The notes under the pieces: generated by a model
What the model was told of the DNA's origin: nothing
The model's input: the letters and a program-made list of their open reading frames with translations, nothing else
Database searches by the model: none
Shown: in pieces, positions 10,430-23,434 of the stretch
Numbering within the stretch: position 1 is the stretch's first letter
How the letters are laid out: each line of letters starts with the position of its first letter
Position numbers and translations under genes: made by a program
From: Limnanthes douglasii subsp. nivea
Lineage: Eukaryota; Streptophyta; Magnoliopsida; Brassicales; Limnanthaceae
DNA: 64,000 bases
Assembly (NCBI GenBank): GCA_036936605.1
Contig: JAUPFV010000004.1
Span: 68,844,352 to 68,908,351, forward strand
Direction: 5' to 3'

Positions 10430-13400
10430 ATCCAAAAGCAATGTGCAAACTTGGCCATATTATGAGATTCTGTAAATAAGTTTCCAGGACGCACATCTCT
10501 TCAATCATTCTGAAGCAGGTTTTTGTCGATTATGATCCTTCTGAGCTCCCCTAATGTACCCACCGAATAAGATTTTTGAGTTTTACATGAGTAAGGAGGT
10601 GGAATTTCTTCATAAAATGTTTTTCTTTACTCGTATTTCTTCTTACAATAATATGAATTTATCCTCCGACAGGACCATCGTCTGACACATTGTAAGTTTT
10701 GTCCTCATGATAATTGCTTCATAGAATATGCATGGTCTAAATGACCCTATTAGGTAGGAAGATGTAACTGATTTGATAATAAGCAATAGTATGTCACTAT
10801 TGATAATAGTAGAAACTAAAGTCCAAATTATAAGGTTGAATTTATTATTAGAATTATGGCTTCTTTTGGCATGTTATTACCAACCACTCTTCTCACCCTC
10901 TTTGTAGGATTTTAATAATATGGAACCAGTCTTTGCACGCTCTTGGTAGGATTTGGATAATATAGAACCCTATTATAATTATTATCTCCATGTTATCTCA
11001 ATCTCCTTAACACATTCATTGTAACACTAGATGTCACAATCTTCCCTCCACCTTTTGTTTTACTGCCATCAATGCGTTAAATGAAGCCTATGATCTTATT
11101 ACGCTTTTGAATGATCTTAAGTCTATTGCGTCCCAAGATCATGGTATTCCTTTGGTCACCCTTGGTATTATCAATGCTATTCGGAAACCGGATAAGTGTT
11201 AAGGCTCTACTGACAATTAGACTTCAGCAATTGACAAATACAACAATTGTTGCTACCAGTGTGAACTCAGTGACCTTGGTTCTACTGGTTTTCATTTCAC
11301 CTGGATTAATAAACAAGAGACAAACTGTATTCTCTCCAAAATTGATTGAGTCTTAGTCAATCCTGATTGGGATGATCATTTTCCCATTTCTTTTGCCCAC
11401 TATGGGTTTCTTCGTTCCTCCGACCATACCACGGTTACCCTAAACCTTTGGACCTCTCAAAGAGTGGGAGAAATCTATTCAAAGATGTGTCTCCAATAAT
11501 TAATATGTGGCAATCCCACAATATGTTCAAAGATATTGTCTCCAATAGTTGGAACAGTCCCACCAATTCAGAAGGTATGAGTTTGGTTTCCCAAAAACTC
11601 TATCGTCTTCAATTGGAGCTTAGGTATCTCAACCGCAAGGAGTATATTGACATTAGCTCAAGGGTTTTTAAACCTCTAAAAAATATTTTCCATGCTCAAT
11701 CATGCCTTGCTCTAGACCCCTTCAATCATGGGTTTATCTTAAATGAGATCGAGGCGTTACCTTCCTTTATTTTTCTTAGTCGTGCTAAATAAACATTTTT
11801 CGAGAAAAAATCTAGAGAAGCGTGGATCAAGCTTGCTGATAGGAATACCAAATTCTTCCATAATAGTATTAAAACTTGTCTCTTCCACAATAAAATTATC
11901 TCTATTAACAAAGACCAAGGTGTCACTGTTTCCACTCCTGCCAGTGTCTCTAAGGTCATTGTTAGCTGCTTATTGGATTTTCTTGGTTCTAGGCCTCCCC
12001 CCCGGTTACTTTAGCTTGGAGAGAGTCTATTCCCTTCTCTCCACCAAAGTTAAAGATACGTATAAGGCCTCTATAATCTGTGAGGTTACTTGCGAGGATA
12101 TTAAGTCTGCATTATTTGGTATCGATAACAACAATTTTTCTGGGCCTGATGGTTTGAATTCTAGTTTTTTCAAGACATTTGGAATATTGTGGGTAATGAT
12201 ATTTGTAATGGTGTCATGGAATTATTCCACTTGGGTGCTCTCGATCCCTCTTTGAATTCTTCCACTCGGGTGATCTCAATCCCTCTTGAAATTCCACTTT
12301 CATTGCTCTCATTTCCAAAAACGATTCCCTTTCTGTGGCTGCTGATTTCAAACCTATTGCTCTATGCAATATTGCTTACAAAATCATCTCTATAATTTTA
12401 ACCAATAGAATTAAAGATTCTTTACCATATATGATTGACAATTTTGAATCGGATTTCGTCACGAGCATAAATATCTCTGATAACATTCTTCTTTCCAAGA
12501 ACTTTTGTGGGGCTACCATACTAATTGCAATGATAAAAGAGTCGTCGTTAAAATCGACCTGATGAAAGCCTTTGACAACGTTCGTTGACACATCATTCTC
12601 GATATTGTTGTTACGATAAATAATCCTGAATAAGATGATCACTTGGATCATCAAATTTAATTCCTCGCCTACCTACTTTATTATCATTAATTGTGATCCT
12701 CATGGTAACTGCTATGGAAAAAATGGTCTCATACAAGGAGACTCGCTCTCTTCCTTCCTATTTTTCCTTGTCATGCAAGTCATCTCCAATATCCTGAAGG
12801 AGAAAAGTAATCACATGATCTTTTGGTTTTAGTGGAAATGTCACAAACTCAAAATCACTAATCTTTGCTTTGCAGACGATCTTATGCCATGGAGATATCA
12901 AGTCCCTTATTCTCATTAAAGAGGGACTTGATGACTTCTTGCTCCTTTTCGGGCCTTAAAGTCAACCCGTCTAAAAGTCATATTTTCCTTTCTGGAATCA
13001 GTCATACTTTCTCCAACGAGCTTCTGTATATTATGAGATTTATGGAAATTACCCTTCCAGTTAAGTACTTGGGTGTTCCCTTTCTCACTAGGTGTCTCTT
13101 CCATTTGAATTGTAGTCTTCTTCTTCACAAAATTACTTTGAGGATTGATCTTGGACTTCTAAGAACCTATCTTATACCGAAAGGCTCCAACTCATTAAGT
13201 CTGTCTTATTTGCTAGTCAAGTTTATTGGTCCTCTATCATTCCATCTAGGATCCTTAACAAATTTTCCGAATACTTGCGTCTCTTCTTTTGGTCGGGCCC
13301 CACGAAGAAGGGCGGCCTTGGGATTCTAGATTTAAAAACTTGGAATCAGACGACTGTCCTTAAACATCTGTGGTCTATTATAAGTAATAACAAACATTCT

Positions 13401-13440
13401 ATCTGGTGTGACTTGATTAAATCAGAAAATCAAAAATAAT
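10430..13440 (+). pseudogene. L1-type LINE relic: knuckle, endonuclease, reverse transcriptase
   Basis: Degenerate plus-strand LINE. A knuckle-like KAMCKLGHIMRFCK appears near 10437. An apurinic-type endonuclease relic spans about 11060-11440 (FHFTWINKQETNCILSKID, VLVNPDWDDHFPISF, SSDHT). RT motifs follow: FKPIALCNIAYKIISIILTN near 12346, DNILLSKNF near 12479, GLIQGDSLSSFLFFLVMQV near 12727, FADDLM near 12872, SGLKVNPSKSHIFLSG near 12948 and LPVKYLGVPFLTRCL near 13051. The tail reads VLKHLWSII near 13356, also found in the LINE fragment at 39767. Many stops and shifts; target duplications and poly(A) tail not resolved. Confidence 0.88.
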
Positions 13441-14300
13441 AATTTCTAGCTTCTTAGATTTAGAGGAAGATTTTATGTTATCGCCATATTGCTAGTAATT
13501 TGTACAAGATGACTATTGGCAATGGTTTGAATACCATTTTCTTGTTTGACCAATGAATTCTCTCTACTTCTCAGGTTTCTCATTACGCCAGTAACATCAT
13601 TAAAGATTTAAGGCTCGGGAAAAACCTCAAGGTCTCTAATATTATTCTCGACAGTCACTGGAACTGTCCTTCCAATATCAGATCAGCAAGAGCTAGGAAT
13701 CGCATCATCTCGTTAGCTATATTCTTTTGTTGGTAGCTTGGAGGATTTGAAATATGATTGTTGCATTTCAATTGGCTGTTTTTTCATTAATTACTACTTC
13801 ATCCATCCTAGTAATTAATATATCTGTTATATTTGCTTCTCGTGATGGTTGGTCGAGTAGAAAAAACCTTGTATTTTTGGTACATCATTATGGATTGGAT
13901 TAGTATTTTTTGGTGGGTGTCCTTAACTCTCTTATTTATTGAATTTATTCGTTCCAGATCCAAAACTGAAATGACCTCTTCCATAATTGTATTGTGTTAT
14001 AAGATACATTCTAAAAAATATGCAAATAAAAAAGATAAAAAAAATTGAGAGGTCCAAATTCAAAATTTAATAAAATTGTAAAATATAATTAAAAAAATAA
14101 CAATTAGTAATTAGAATCCAATTGTCTAAAATTATTTATAAAATTATTACATAATCTAGAAAATGAATATATCATATTATATAATAATATTAGAAACAAT
14201 ATTCTAATATATATTAAAATTATTCTAATATATTATTTAATATATTTTAATATCAAATTAGAATATAGAATTTTGTATTCTATATATCTATATATATATT

Positions 14301-14336
<36 letters not shown>

Positions 14337-14371
14337 GAATATTATAAAGAATTTATAAATTCTTTATAGCC
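13441..14371. other. AT-rich stretch after the LINE relic
   Basis: The first 300 bases may be further decayed LINE 3' sequence. The rest is very AT-rich with ATATTA-type runs and a (TA)n tract near 14305-14332. No gene seen. Confidence 0.5.
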
Positions 14372-14900
14372 AAGGATCTCGTTAGCCAATATCTCATATC
14401 TCGGTTAGCCAGTATCCCAATATCTCATATCTCGGTTAGCTAGTATCCCAATATCTCATATTTCGTTATCCATTATCCTATAATTCTGTTATCTCATATT
14501 TCATATCTCGTTAACCATTATCCCAATATCCCGTATCGCGTATCGTGTATCCTATATCCCATATCCCATATCCTATATCTCATATCCCATATCCCATATC
14601 CCATATCCCGTTAGCCATTATACTAATATCTCATATCTCGTTAGTCGTTATCTCATATCTCATATCTCGTTAGCCATTGACCCATTATCTCATATCGTGT
14701 TAGCCGTTAACCCATTATCCCATATCTCGTTAGGCATTTATCCCAGTATCTCATATCCTCTTACCAATTCTCCCCATATCCCATATCTCATATCTCATAT
14801 CTCGTATATATCGTGTTAGCCGTTAACCCATTATCCCATATCTCGTTAGGCATTTATCCCAGTATCTCATATCCTCTTACCAATTCTCCCCGTATCCCGT

Positions 14901-14987
<87 letters not shown>

Positions 14988-16522
14988 TCATATCTCATAT
15001 CTCATATCTCATATCTCGTTAGCCATGATTAATAACTATATTGGTGGGTTCACACTTATATACACTCACTTATTTTCAATCTTAGCAATGTGGGATTGAA
15101 GTTCCTCTCTAGAATGAAATTTACTTTTCACATTAAATAAATTACCTCATATCTCATATCTCGTTAGCAATTATCTCAATATCTGATAGCTCGTTAGCCA
15201 TTATCCCATATCTCATATCTCGTTAGCCATTATCCCAATATCTCATATCTCGTTAGCCATTATCTCATATCTCATATCTCATATCTCATATCTCGTTAGC
15301 CATTATCCTAATATCTCATATCTCGTTAGCCATTATCCTAATATCTCATATCTCGTTAGCCATTATCCCATTATCTCATATCACGTTAGCCATTATCCTA
15401 ATATCTCATATCTCGTTAGCCATTATCCTCATATCCCCACATCACATATCCCATACCCCATATCTCATATCCCATATCCCATATCCCATATCTTCATAAC
15501 CCCAATAACTACATTATCTCATATCTCACATCTCGTTAGCCATTATCCCAATCTCTCATATTTCGTTAGCCATTATCCCAATATCTCATATTTCGTTAGC
15601 CATTATCCCATTATCTTATATCTTGTTAGCCATTATCCCAATATCTCATATCCTATTATCTCGTTAGCCATTATCCCATATCTCGTATCTCGTATCCCGT
15701 TAGACATTATCCTAATATCTCATATCTCGTTAGTTATTATCTCATATCTCATATCATATATCATATATCCTATATCTCATATCGCATATCTCATATCTAA
15801 TATCTCATATTTGATATCCCATATCCCATATCCCATATCCCATATCCCATATCCCATATCCCATATCTCATATATCATATCTCATATCTCATATCCCAGA
15901 TCGCATATCTCATATCCCATATCCCAAATCCCATATCCCATATCCCATATCCCATATCCCACATCCCATATCCCATATCACCTATCTCATATCTTATATC
16001 TTGTTAGCCATTATCCTAATATCTCATATTTCGTTAGCTATTAAACATTATCTCATATCTCGTTAGCCATTATCCCAATATATCATATCTTGTTAGCCCT
16101 TATCCCAATATCTCATATCTCGTTAGCCATTTTCTTATATCTCATATCTCGTTAGCCATTATCTCATATCTCGTTAGCCATTATCCCATATCTCATCTCT
16201 CGTATCCAATATCCAATATCCCATATCCTATAACCCATAGCCCATATCTCATATCCCATATATCATATCTCACATCTCATATCTCGTTAGCCATTATCTT
16301 AATATATCATATCTTGTTAGCTATTATCCCAATATCTCATATCGCGTTAGTCATTTTCTTAGATCTCATATATCGTTAGCTAATATCTCATATCTCATAC
16401 CTCGTTAGCCATTATCCCATATCCCATATCCTGTATCTCATATCCTATAACCCATATCCCATATCTCATATCTTATACCTCATACCTCATATCTCATCTC
16501 ATGTCTCATATCTCATATCTCA
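14372..16522. repeat. Composite satellite based on a 7-bp unit (CATATCC/TCGTATC)
   Basis: About 2.1 kb of tandem 7-mers such as CATATCC, TCATATC and TCGTATC, in homogeneous blocks (TCGTATC at about 14895-14990, CATATCC at about 15818-15870) alternating with a longer unit of about 30 bp containing CTCGTTAGCCATTATCCCA. A non-satellite stretch of about 120 bp interrupts it at 15030-15150. The Ser-His-Ile-Pro-Tyr type ORFs here are artefacts of the repeat. Confidence 0.92.
15030..15150. other. Non-satellite insertion inside the 7-bp satellite
   Basis: Unique-looking sequence with CAATGTGGGATTGAAGTTC, a type of motif seen in plant LTR and leader sequences. No coding signal. It may be an insertion or a relic of the sequence in which the satellite arose. 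Confidence 0.45.
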
Positions 16523-16565
16523 TCAGAGAATAATAACCAAAGTAGGCAGGATCAGAATTAGTTGT

Positions 16566-17997
16566 GACATTGGCGTCTTGGTCACATGAGTGACAGAGGA
16601 TGAGTTGTTTTGGAAAATAGAGATTTGTTGAAAAGGTATGGAGGAGAATTATTGGGATTTTATGAGCATTGTGTATTTTGTAAACAAACTAGAGTTAAAT
16701 TCAGCAAATCGGATGTAAGAAAGACTAAAGGGACAATGGACTACATTCACTCAGATATTTGGGGTCCAAACAGAATTTCATCGAAGAGTAGAGCCAGATA
16801 CTACATGAGTTTGATTGATGATTATTCAAGTACGGTGTGGGTTTACTTTCTGAAACCGAAAGATGAGGCATATTCAACCTTTTTCAAATGAAAGACGATG
16901 ATTAAGAAGCAAACATGAAGAAAAATCAAACGTCTTAGGACAGATAATGAGTTATAATATTGTAGTATTAAGTTTAACGAGTTCTGTAAAGCTGATGGAG
17001 TAATGCATCGTCGCACTTGTTCTAGAACACCACAACAGAATGGGGTCGCCAAAAGAATGAAAATAATGCTTTGTGACAAGGCACAAAGCATACTCTCGCA
17101 TTCTGGTGTGGGAAAATATTTTTGGGCTGAAGCTATCAATACAACGTGTTAATTGGTGAATTGGTCTCCATCAACGACTAGTGATTGTAAAACTTCTTTT
17201 GAAATTTGGTAGGATCGTCGGTTGATTACGAACAATTGAGGGTGTTCTGATGTCATGCGTATGCTAATATGAGAGATATTAAACTTAAGCCTAAGGCAAA
17301 GAGGTGCATATTTCTAGGATATGCTACTAGAGTGAATGAATATAGGTTACGGTGTACCTTTCCAAAATCTCCAGGTTTTTACATCAATACAGACGCGACT
17401 TTTAACAATTTTGTTTTGATATACAGTCCAAAGGAAGTAGGAGAAATGGTTGAATCTGGATCAGTTTTTAATAAATAGGTGGAGCTTGAAGTAGAATCAA
17501 TTCTTAGCAGGTCCAATAATTTGAGTGGTTCTGAGGTGGATCTAGAATTAGGAGGTGAAGCGTCAGTATCAGATGATAGTGAGGATGATGCGCCCGAACC
17601 AGAACAAGAACCTTGTTGTATATCATTTGGTAGATAAAGAAGAGATATTAGACTTCCAAAAAAGTATGCAAATGTAGTTGTATATGATATGTCAGTTGCA
17701 GAAGAAGTTGAGATGCAGGAACCTAGTAGTTATCGAGAAGCTATAGCGAGTTCAGAGGCAGATCGATGGATAAGTGCTATAGGGGAAGAGATTAAATCTC
17801 TTCATGAGAATCAAACATGGAATCTTTTTTACTTGCCTAAAGGATTGAAGGTAGTAGGCAGTAAATAGGTGTTAAAGAAAAAAGAAGGTAACACAGGGGT
17901 TGAGGCATCTCAATTCAAGGCAAGACTGGTCGCTAAGGGTTTTACTCTAAAGGAAGGAATCAACTTTAATGAAGTATTTTCTCTAGTGGTGAAATAG
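16566..17997 (+). pseudogene. Copia pol relic: GAG-preintegrase, integrase, start of RT
   Basis: Plus-strand copia polyprotein fragment with many stops. HWRLGHMSDRG (16566) and RYGGELLGFYEHCVFCKQTR form the GAG-pre-integrase domain. The integrase core follows (DYIHSDIWGP, SLIDDYSSTVWVYFLKPKDE, TPQQNGVAKRM), then KPKAKRCIFLGYATRVNEYR (17287), a linker rich in Glu/Asp/Ser, and the RT start (QTWNLFYLPKGLKVVGSK, FKARLVAKGFTLKEGINFNE). It ends at VFSLVVK, so the RT palm is missing. In-frame stops include 16889-16891 and 17476-17478. Not the same subfamily as the element at 50923. Confidence 0.88.
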
Positions 17998-20900
17998 GGG
18001 CGTATTTTTCGTGCTGCTACAAGTAGGGCCAGTGTGAGCTTCTCTAGATTGAGATAGCGGGCCTCGACGTTGAGCAGCGTTTTACTCGCGTAGTAGATCG
18101 AGCATTGCACACTATCAGGCTCCCAAATTAAAACTGCACTGACGGCACAGGATGAGACAGACAAGTATACAAAAAGAGTTACACCTGTCTGAGGTACAGA
18201 AAGTATCTCATGTGAGGTAAGGTATTACTTTAAAGCCTCGACAACTTTGTCGCATGCGTCTATCCATGCAAATTTCTTAGCACCTCGGAGAATTTTGAAG
18301 AATGAGTGACTTTTATCCAAATCTCGAGAAATATAAAGTGATAACGCTGCTAACCGGGCTGTCAACCATTGAACTTCTTTAACGTTGGAAGGTGGGGCCA
18401 TTGTGAGAACGACTTGTAATTGAGCTGGATCAGCTTTGATCCCTTTCTTGCTGACCACATAACCAAGGAACTTTACATTTTGTACACCAAATGAACATTT
18501 GACCGGGTTAAGCTTCAGATTATATTGTAGCAACACACCGAGTACTGATTGGAGCACCTTGAGTCGGGTTTCCAGAGAATGCGTTTTAACTAACATATCG
18601 TCAATATAGGTCATCATATGTTTACCAGGTGATCCTTGAAAATGTAGTTGACCAATCTTTGGTACGTAAAACTGACATTTGAGGCCAAATGGCATGAGTG
18701 TGTAGCACTAGAGACCGCGCTCAGTCTGAAACTTCGTATGCTCCTTATCGGAGAGGCTGAGGAGATTTTTATTATAACCGGAGTATGCGTCCATAAAGGA
18801 GAGGTATTCGCAGCCGGAAGCGGAATCCACCAGTTGGTCGATACGAGGAAGAGGAAATACGTCCTTCGAGCAGACATAATTCAAGTCAGTGAGATCCACA
18901 CACATTTGCCGTTTATGACCTAGGCGTAAAACCTTATCCACATTCGTGTCAATATCATTTCGCTTCTTAAGGGAGAACGAGCGGCGCTTCTGTCTTACTG
19001 TTTTGGCACGCTAATGAATTGCTAATTCGTGGTAAATGACTGAAGGGTCTACCTCAGACACATCACGAGCTCCCTAAGTGAAAATATCTAAGTTTATGCG
19101 TTATAGTTTAAGTAGCGACCATTTAAAAAAGGAATCCAAGTTTTTACCGATTCGTAGGCTATGGCCCTCTCCCAGTGCTTCCTCAGTGGAATCAGATTGG
19201 TCTGCACCATTTGGCTCTATCTCCCGTGGATCGCCAACGGTTCTGTTTGGGGTGGTTCATGCATAGGATTCTTTAGCACCCCCTCGGTCTGTAATTTTTA
19301 TTTAAGGGAGTTTGTGCAGACGACGTAGCACGTTCTGGCCGTCCGTTGACTATCTATGATAACCCCTACTGCATTCCTGGCTGGATATTTGATGCATTGT
19401 CTAAATGTGCAAGGGGTGGCCTTCTATCTTATGAATCCAATATCAACCAATGATTGCATGGTAGGGGCTCGACGCATCTGAGATCATGAATAATGTTTTC
19501 ATTTCCTTCTTGGTCACGTCGTGCCCAACCGTAACTAACAGCTTGACTTCTCCTACAAACTGTAAGGCCTTCCCTTAATATCCCACGAGGGCCTGTTGGG
19601 TCGACTTTTAAGGTGGCACCTTATTTATGCGGACATTGCTGGCCTTGAATATAATGTTTGCAGAACTGCCCTTGTCGATGAGGACCCATATAACCATTAC
19701 TCCTATGATGTCCAAGATTACTATTAATGCATCCTCATGCGTCATGCTAACTCCTCTCAGGTAATCACCATTGAAGAAAAGATCGGCAACGGGATCATGG
19801 TAGTTATAGTAGTGTGAGACCTCGACTACTTAAACCTCATGGTTAATCCGAGTCTATTTCCTGAAGTTTATGTTATGAGATAATCCTGAATCCTCACCCC
19901 CCCCCCCCCCCCCGACGATGGTTAATAATGCTGATATACGCAGTTCGTCTGTTACTATCGAGTTGCTGGCTACCTCAAACTGTATTTCAACAATCATCGG
20001 GAGTAACTCTTTGTCGTTCACCACCTTCTCGTCCTCAGTCATATCTGAATGTCCCCCCATGATGGTGAACAACCATTGTTGTTATCCCTTGTCGGTGCCC
20101 TTCTCTCATTGGGTTTGTCCTCCTATATCTAGCGAACTTCCTCTCTATGCTCAGGTCGACGAAGATGATCTCGTCAGTTTATAAATTTGAAGAGCTCCCT
20201 GCTATCGATCAATCTCTGAATTTCTTTCTTTAATTTCTAACATTTATCCGTAAGGTGACCGTGATTGTTGTCATAAGAACAGAAATATATGTTGGACCGC
20301 TTGTAGCTCGGCGCACTCATCGTCTTAGGAGGTTGATACCTCGTTCTTCCCTTTTTCAGTCGAAAAGGATTGTCTGAAAGGGTGGTGCAACGAAATGATC
20401 CTGACGATGCCCTTCTTTGGTCATTTTGCGTTCGAATTTCCCCTCTCTTGGGTCGTAGGAGGATCTTTCTAAAGAGTCGCCCTTTCTGGTGTTATTGACT
20501 CGTATGAACGTGTATACTCGGGCTAGTAGGTCCCCTATATTTTCAGTAAGGAAACGGATCAGGTCGGCATAGAGCTCTCCTCGATGATCCAAACCTTTTT
20601 TAAGCGAAACCACAACAATATTTTCGGCCAGATCAGGTAGGTCGTTCATGCAGTGAACAAAACGCTGGACATAGCTCTTAAGATGCTCACATTTATTTTG
20701 GTAGAGTTCTATTATCGAGTCGTGTTCACGTTTGAGCTCCTTATTGCCTACAAATCTTTCCTGGAAGGCTCGCCAAAATCCTGCAAAGTTATGAATCGAT
20801 GCTTTAGGCAAGTTGCCTTTGAAAGTCATAGACAATGCTCGGCGGAGCATGGCATTATCTGGATTGTAAGCCATCATCATATTGTGGAATTATTCTAAGT

Positions 20901-21660
20901 GTCGTTCTAGATCTCTTGTGTCGTCATATGCCTCAATTCTGAAAGGGTCAAATTTGCGAGGGAGTTGAGCTTCAAGGATTATTTCAACAAATCGAGATTC
21001 TTTCAGGATATAGGTTGAAAGTTTAGGTCGTACTTGATTGTACTGAACGACCTCAGCCTCTTTTTCTTTATTCGACGCCTGAATTTCCCCCTCCCGTTGG
21101 TGACTGGGCTCCTTGGAATGTCGTTTGCTTCCACTTTCGCCCTTTCCTTCTTTTCTATCCTCACGTCAGAAGGAACGATCTTTGTGGTTTCAACGATCAT
21201 CCTCTAGTCTTGCTCGATGACATGTACGGGTTGGGGCTTGAGCTTTAGCTTTAAATTCGTTCACCGTGTCGTTCAGTTCAGTGATAGTTGCGTATATATC
21301 TTGCTATCTGGTATCGTGCTCACAGGCTACCTTAAGCTGCTCATGTTGTAGATGTTGAAGTTGCTACTCGAGTCGCTCAATTCTCGTCTCAACCACCACG
21401 TCTTCAATTTCTACATCGTGCAGGGTTGGGTTCAAAATAACCTCAGGCATGCGCGGTGCAAGCTCTGGCCCTATTTCGGGTATCGCTTCCACAGGCGTTA
21501 CCACTATTGATCTGTCGATGGCACTGTGGACTGCTGACCAAGTCCCTCCACTGGTGGGTCGGCTATCATTCTCCGTAGATCAGCTGCTTTGTTTGGATCC
21601 TGTGTATCTTTTTCGACCCATAAACTTTTCATAACCATGATTTCCCGAGTTGTTTCTCGG
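17998..21660 (-). pseudogene. Ty3 polyprotein relic (gag to RNase H) on the minus strand
   Basis: Read on minus from right to left. A decayed gag spans about 21600-20356, with an open part at 20880-20356 (NFAGFWRAFQERFVGN, YVQRFVHCMNDLPDLAENI) typical of Retrotrans_gag. A decayed protease region follows at about 20300-19050. RT comes next (QMCVDLTDLNYVCSKDVFPL, YLSFMDAYSGYN at 18941-18708; MTYIDDMLVKT and LGYVVSKKGIKADP at 18695-18225). The RNase H start is AVLIWEPDSVQCSIYYASKT near 18120. It breaks off at 17998 against the copia relic, so integrase and 3' LTR are gone. A 17-base C run at 19897-19913 lies inside. Many stops and shifts. Confidence 0.87.
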
Positions 21661-21673
21661 AATGCCCCCAATG

Positions 21674-22427
21674 TGTTATGAAAAAATATAACAATTCATG
21701 AAAAGAATAGAGTTTTTTTTTATTTTGTCAAAAAATCTAATTTTTTTGGGTCTAGTATCCCTTTTATACACTATTTTCTCCTAATTAATACTCATTCCCT
21801 TTATTCAAGGGTCAGACTATCATTTATGATTACAAGCCCTAAATTCACGACCATAAATCTGGTCTTTTGTCATTAATGTTTGTTGACTTATTAAATCCTT
21901 GGCGTTTGAATCGACCTCCTTAATTGTCTCTTCCGTTACGACCGCATATGCTCGGTTTAGTGTGTTCTACTATGCTTGTCTTGTGCTTTACTCTTAGCCG
22001 AGCTGCATCTTTCTACGCTATTTCCCTTCATGGTGGGGCACTGCAATGGAGCTCTGCTCAACAAAGGAGCTCCACTCTGTTTGGAGATTTATCGAGTCCT
22101 TGCTATCATGGTCCTCATAACGGGCTTTTAATGATGGAGCTCTGGTGCGTCGGGATATTTGCTATTTTGATCATCGCGGTCGCCCATTGGTCATAGGGCA
22201 CTGTTTCACCCGGTTTCTTTTGTTTTTTAGTTGGTGCTCAGAGCCAGATCTCTGCTCGGTTTGGAACCTTCAGTATACTTTCACATGCTCTTTACCTCGT
22301 CATTTGCATAGTTTAGGTTTATACTCATCTTCTTCCACTTTCCATATGTTCAACCATGTGAGACGATGGGGATTCCCTCATCACTTTCTTGATATTTTTT
22401 TATTTTTTTTCGCGAACCCAGTTAACA
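21674..22427 (-). repeat. Probable 5' LTR of the minus-strand Ty3 relic
   Basis: About 754 bp with ends TGTTA (21674) and TAACA (22427). The minus strand starts TGTTAACTGGGTTCGCG and carries a TATA box (TGTATAAAAGGG, around 21759-21770) about 90 bp before its end, followed by gag sequence. Boundaries rest on the inverted ends and TATA position only, since no second LTR is in the window. No certain primer binding site; TTGGGGGC follows the end. Confidence 0.55.
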
Positions 22428-23434
22428 ATAGTCATATCTACCATTGATGTTTTGTGTAATTTTGAATGGGTGCCACATTTATTACTCATCTCGCATCTAC
22501 TACAATGTTATGCATTTATCCTTGGTCTTGCATCTATTACAATGTCTTGCATATATTATTAGTCTTCCATTTATTTAATTTCTTTTCCATCTATTTGAAT
22601 ATTTTTTATAATGTCTTGCTTCTATTATTTGTCTCACATCACATCTATCAAAAAAATATTTTACGTCCCGTATCTATCATCTAAAAAAATACTTATATTA
22701 GTCTTGCATTGATCAAATCTATATATTTAGTGTTTAATAAAAATCACAAACAAACATACATACTAGAGATATATTCACTCTTTAATCAAAATCTAAAAAT
22801 ATTCAGTTTTTAATGAAAATGTTATAGGTTCACTAATTAATTAAAATCGTAAAATTGTTCAGTTTTAAATGAAAATACTAGAGATATGTTTAGTTTTGTT
22901 ATAAAAAAGTAAAGAAGTCTCATGTAACAATTACGATGTAATTTTTAATGTTAGACTCGTTGTGCTTCTATCACTTGTAATATTTTACACATATTATTTT
23001 ACAATATATTGCATCTATTATTTTACAATAGCTATGAAAATGATAATGATATATTCAGTATTAATAAAAATAAAAATAAAATGAGATATATGCAATTTTT
23101 AATTAAATCCCAAAAGTATTAAGTTTTAATTAGAGATATTTTTACTATTTAATGAAAATCGTAAAAATGTTTTTTTTAATAAAAATGATAAAGATATATT
23201 AAATATGTAATGAAAATATATAAGTTTCATGCAATAATTAATGAACTCATTGGTCTGTATCTATTTAATTATTTTTAGTATCTCTTGCATATATCACTTA
23301 TTTTTTATCCCCTTAGCCGGTGGTGCATAACCCCAAAAATATGTGTCATCTTAGTTGTTTGAACCCTTATTTTACCGGTTTTAGTCATTTATGTTTATCC
23401 CGTGACTACAAATTGTATTTTGTTTTTGGTAATT
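22428..23434. other. AT-rich stretch, no gene seen
   Basis: Low-complexity AT-rich DNA with locally repeated phrases (TTTAATGAAAAT and CTTGCATCTATTA variants). It may hold the 5' end of the Mutator-like relic that follows, but no exon is recognisable. Confidence 0.5.

Noticed and set aside
14813..16044. ORFs of Ser-His-Ile-Pro-Tyr type repeats (69 and 77 codons)
   Set aside because: They only reflect translation of the 7-bp satellite; no start context or domain.
14372..16522. Interstitial telomere repeat
   Set aside because: The period is 7 but units are CATATCC or TCGTATC, not TTTAGGG or its complement.
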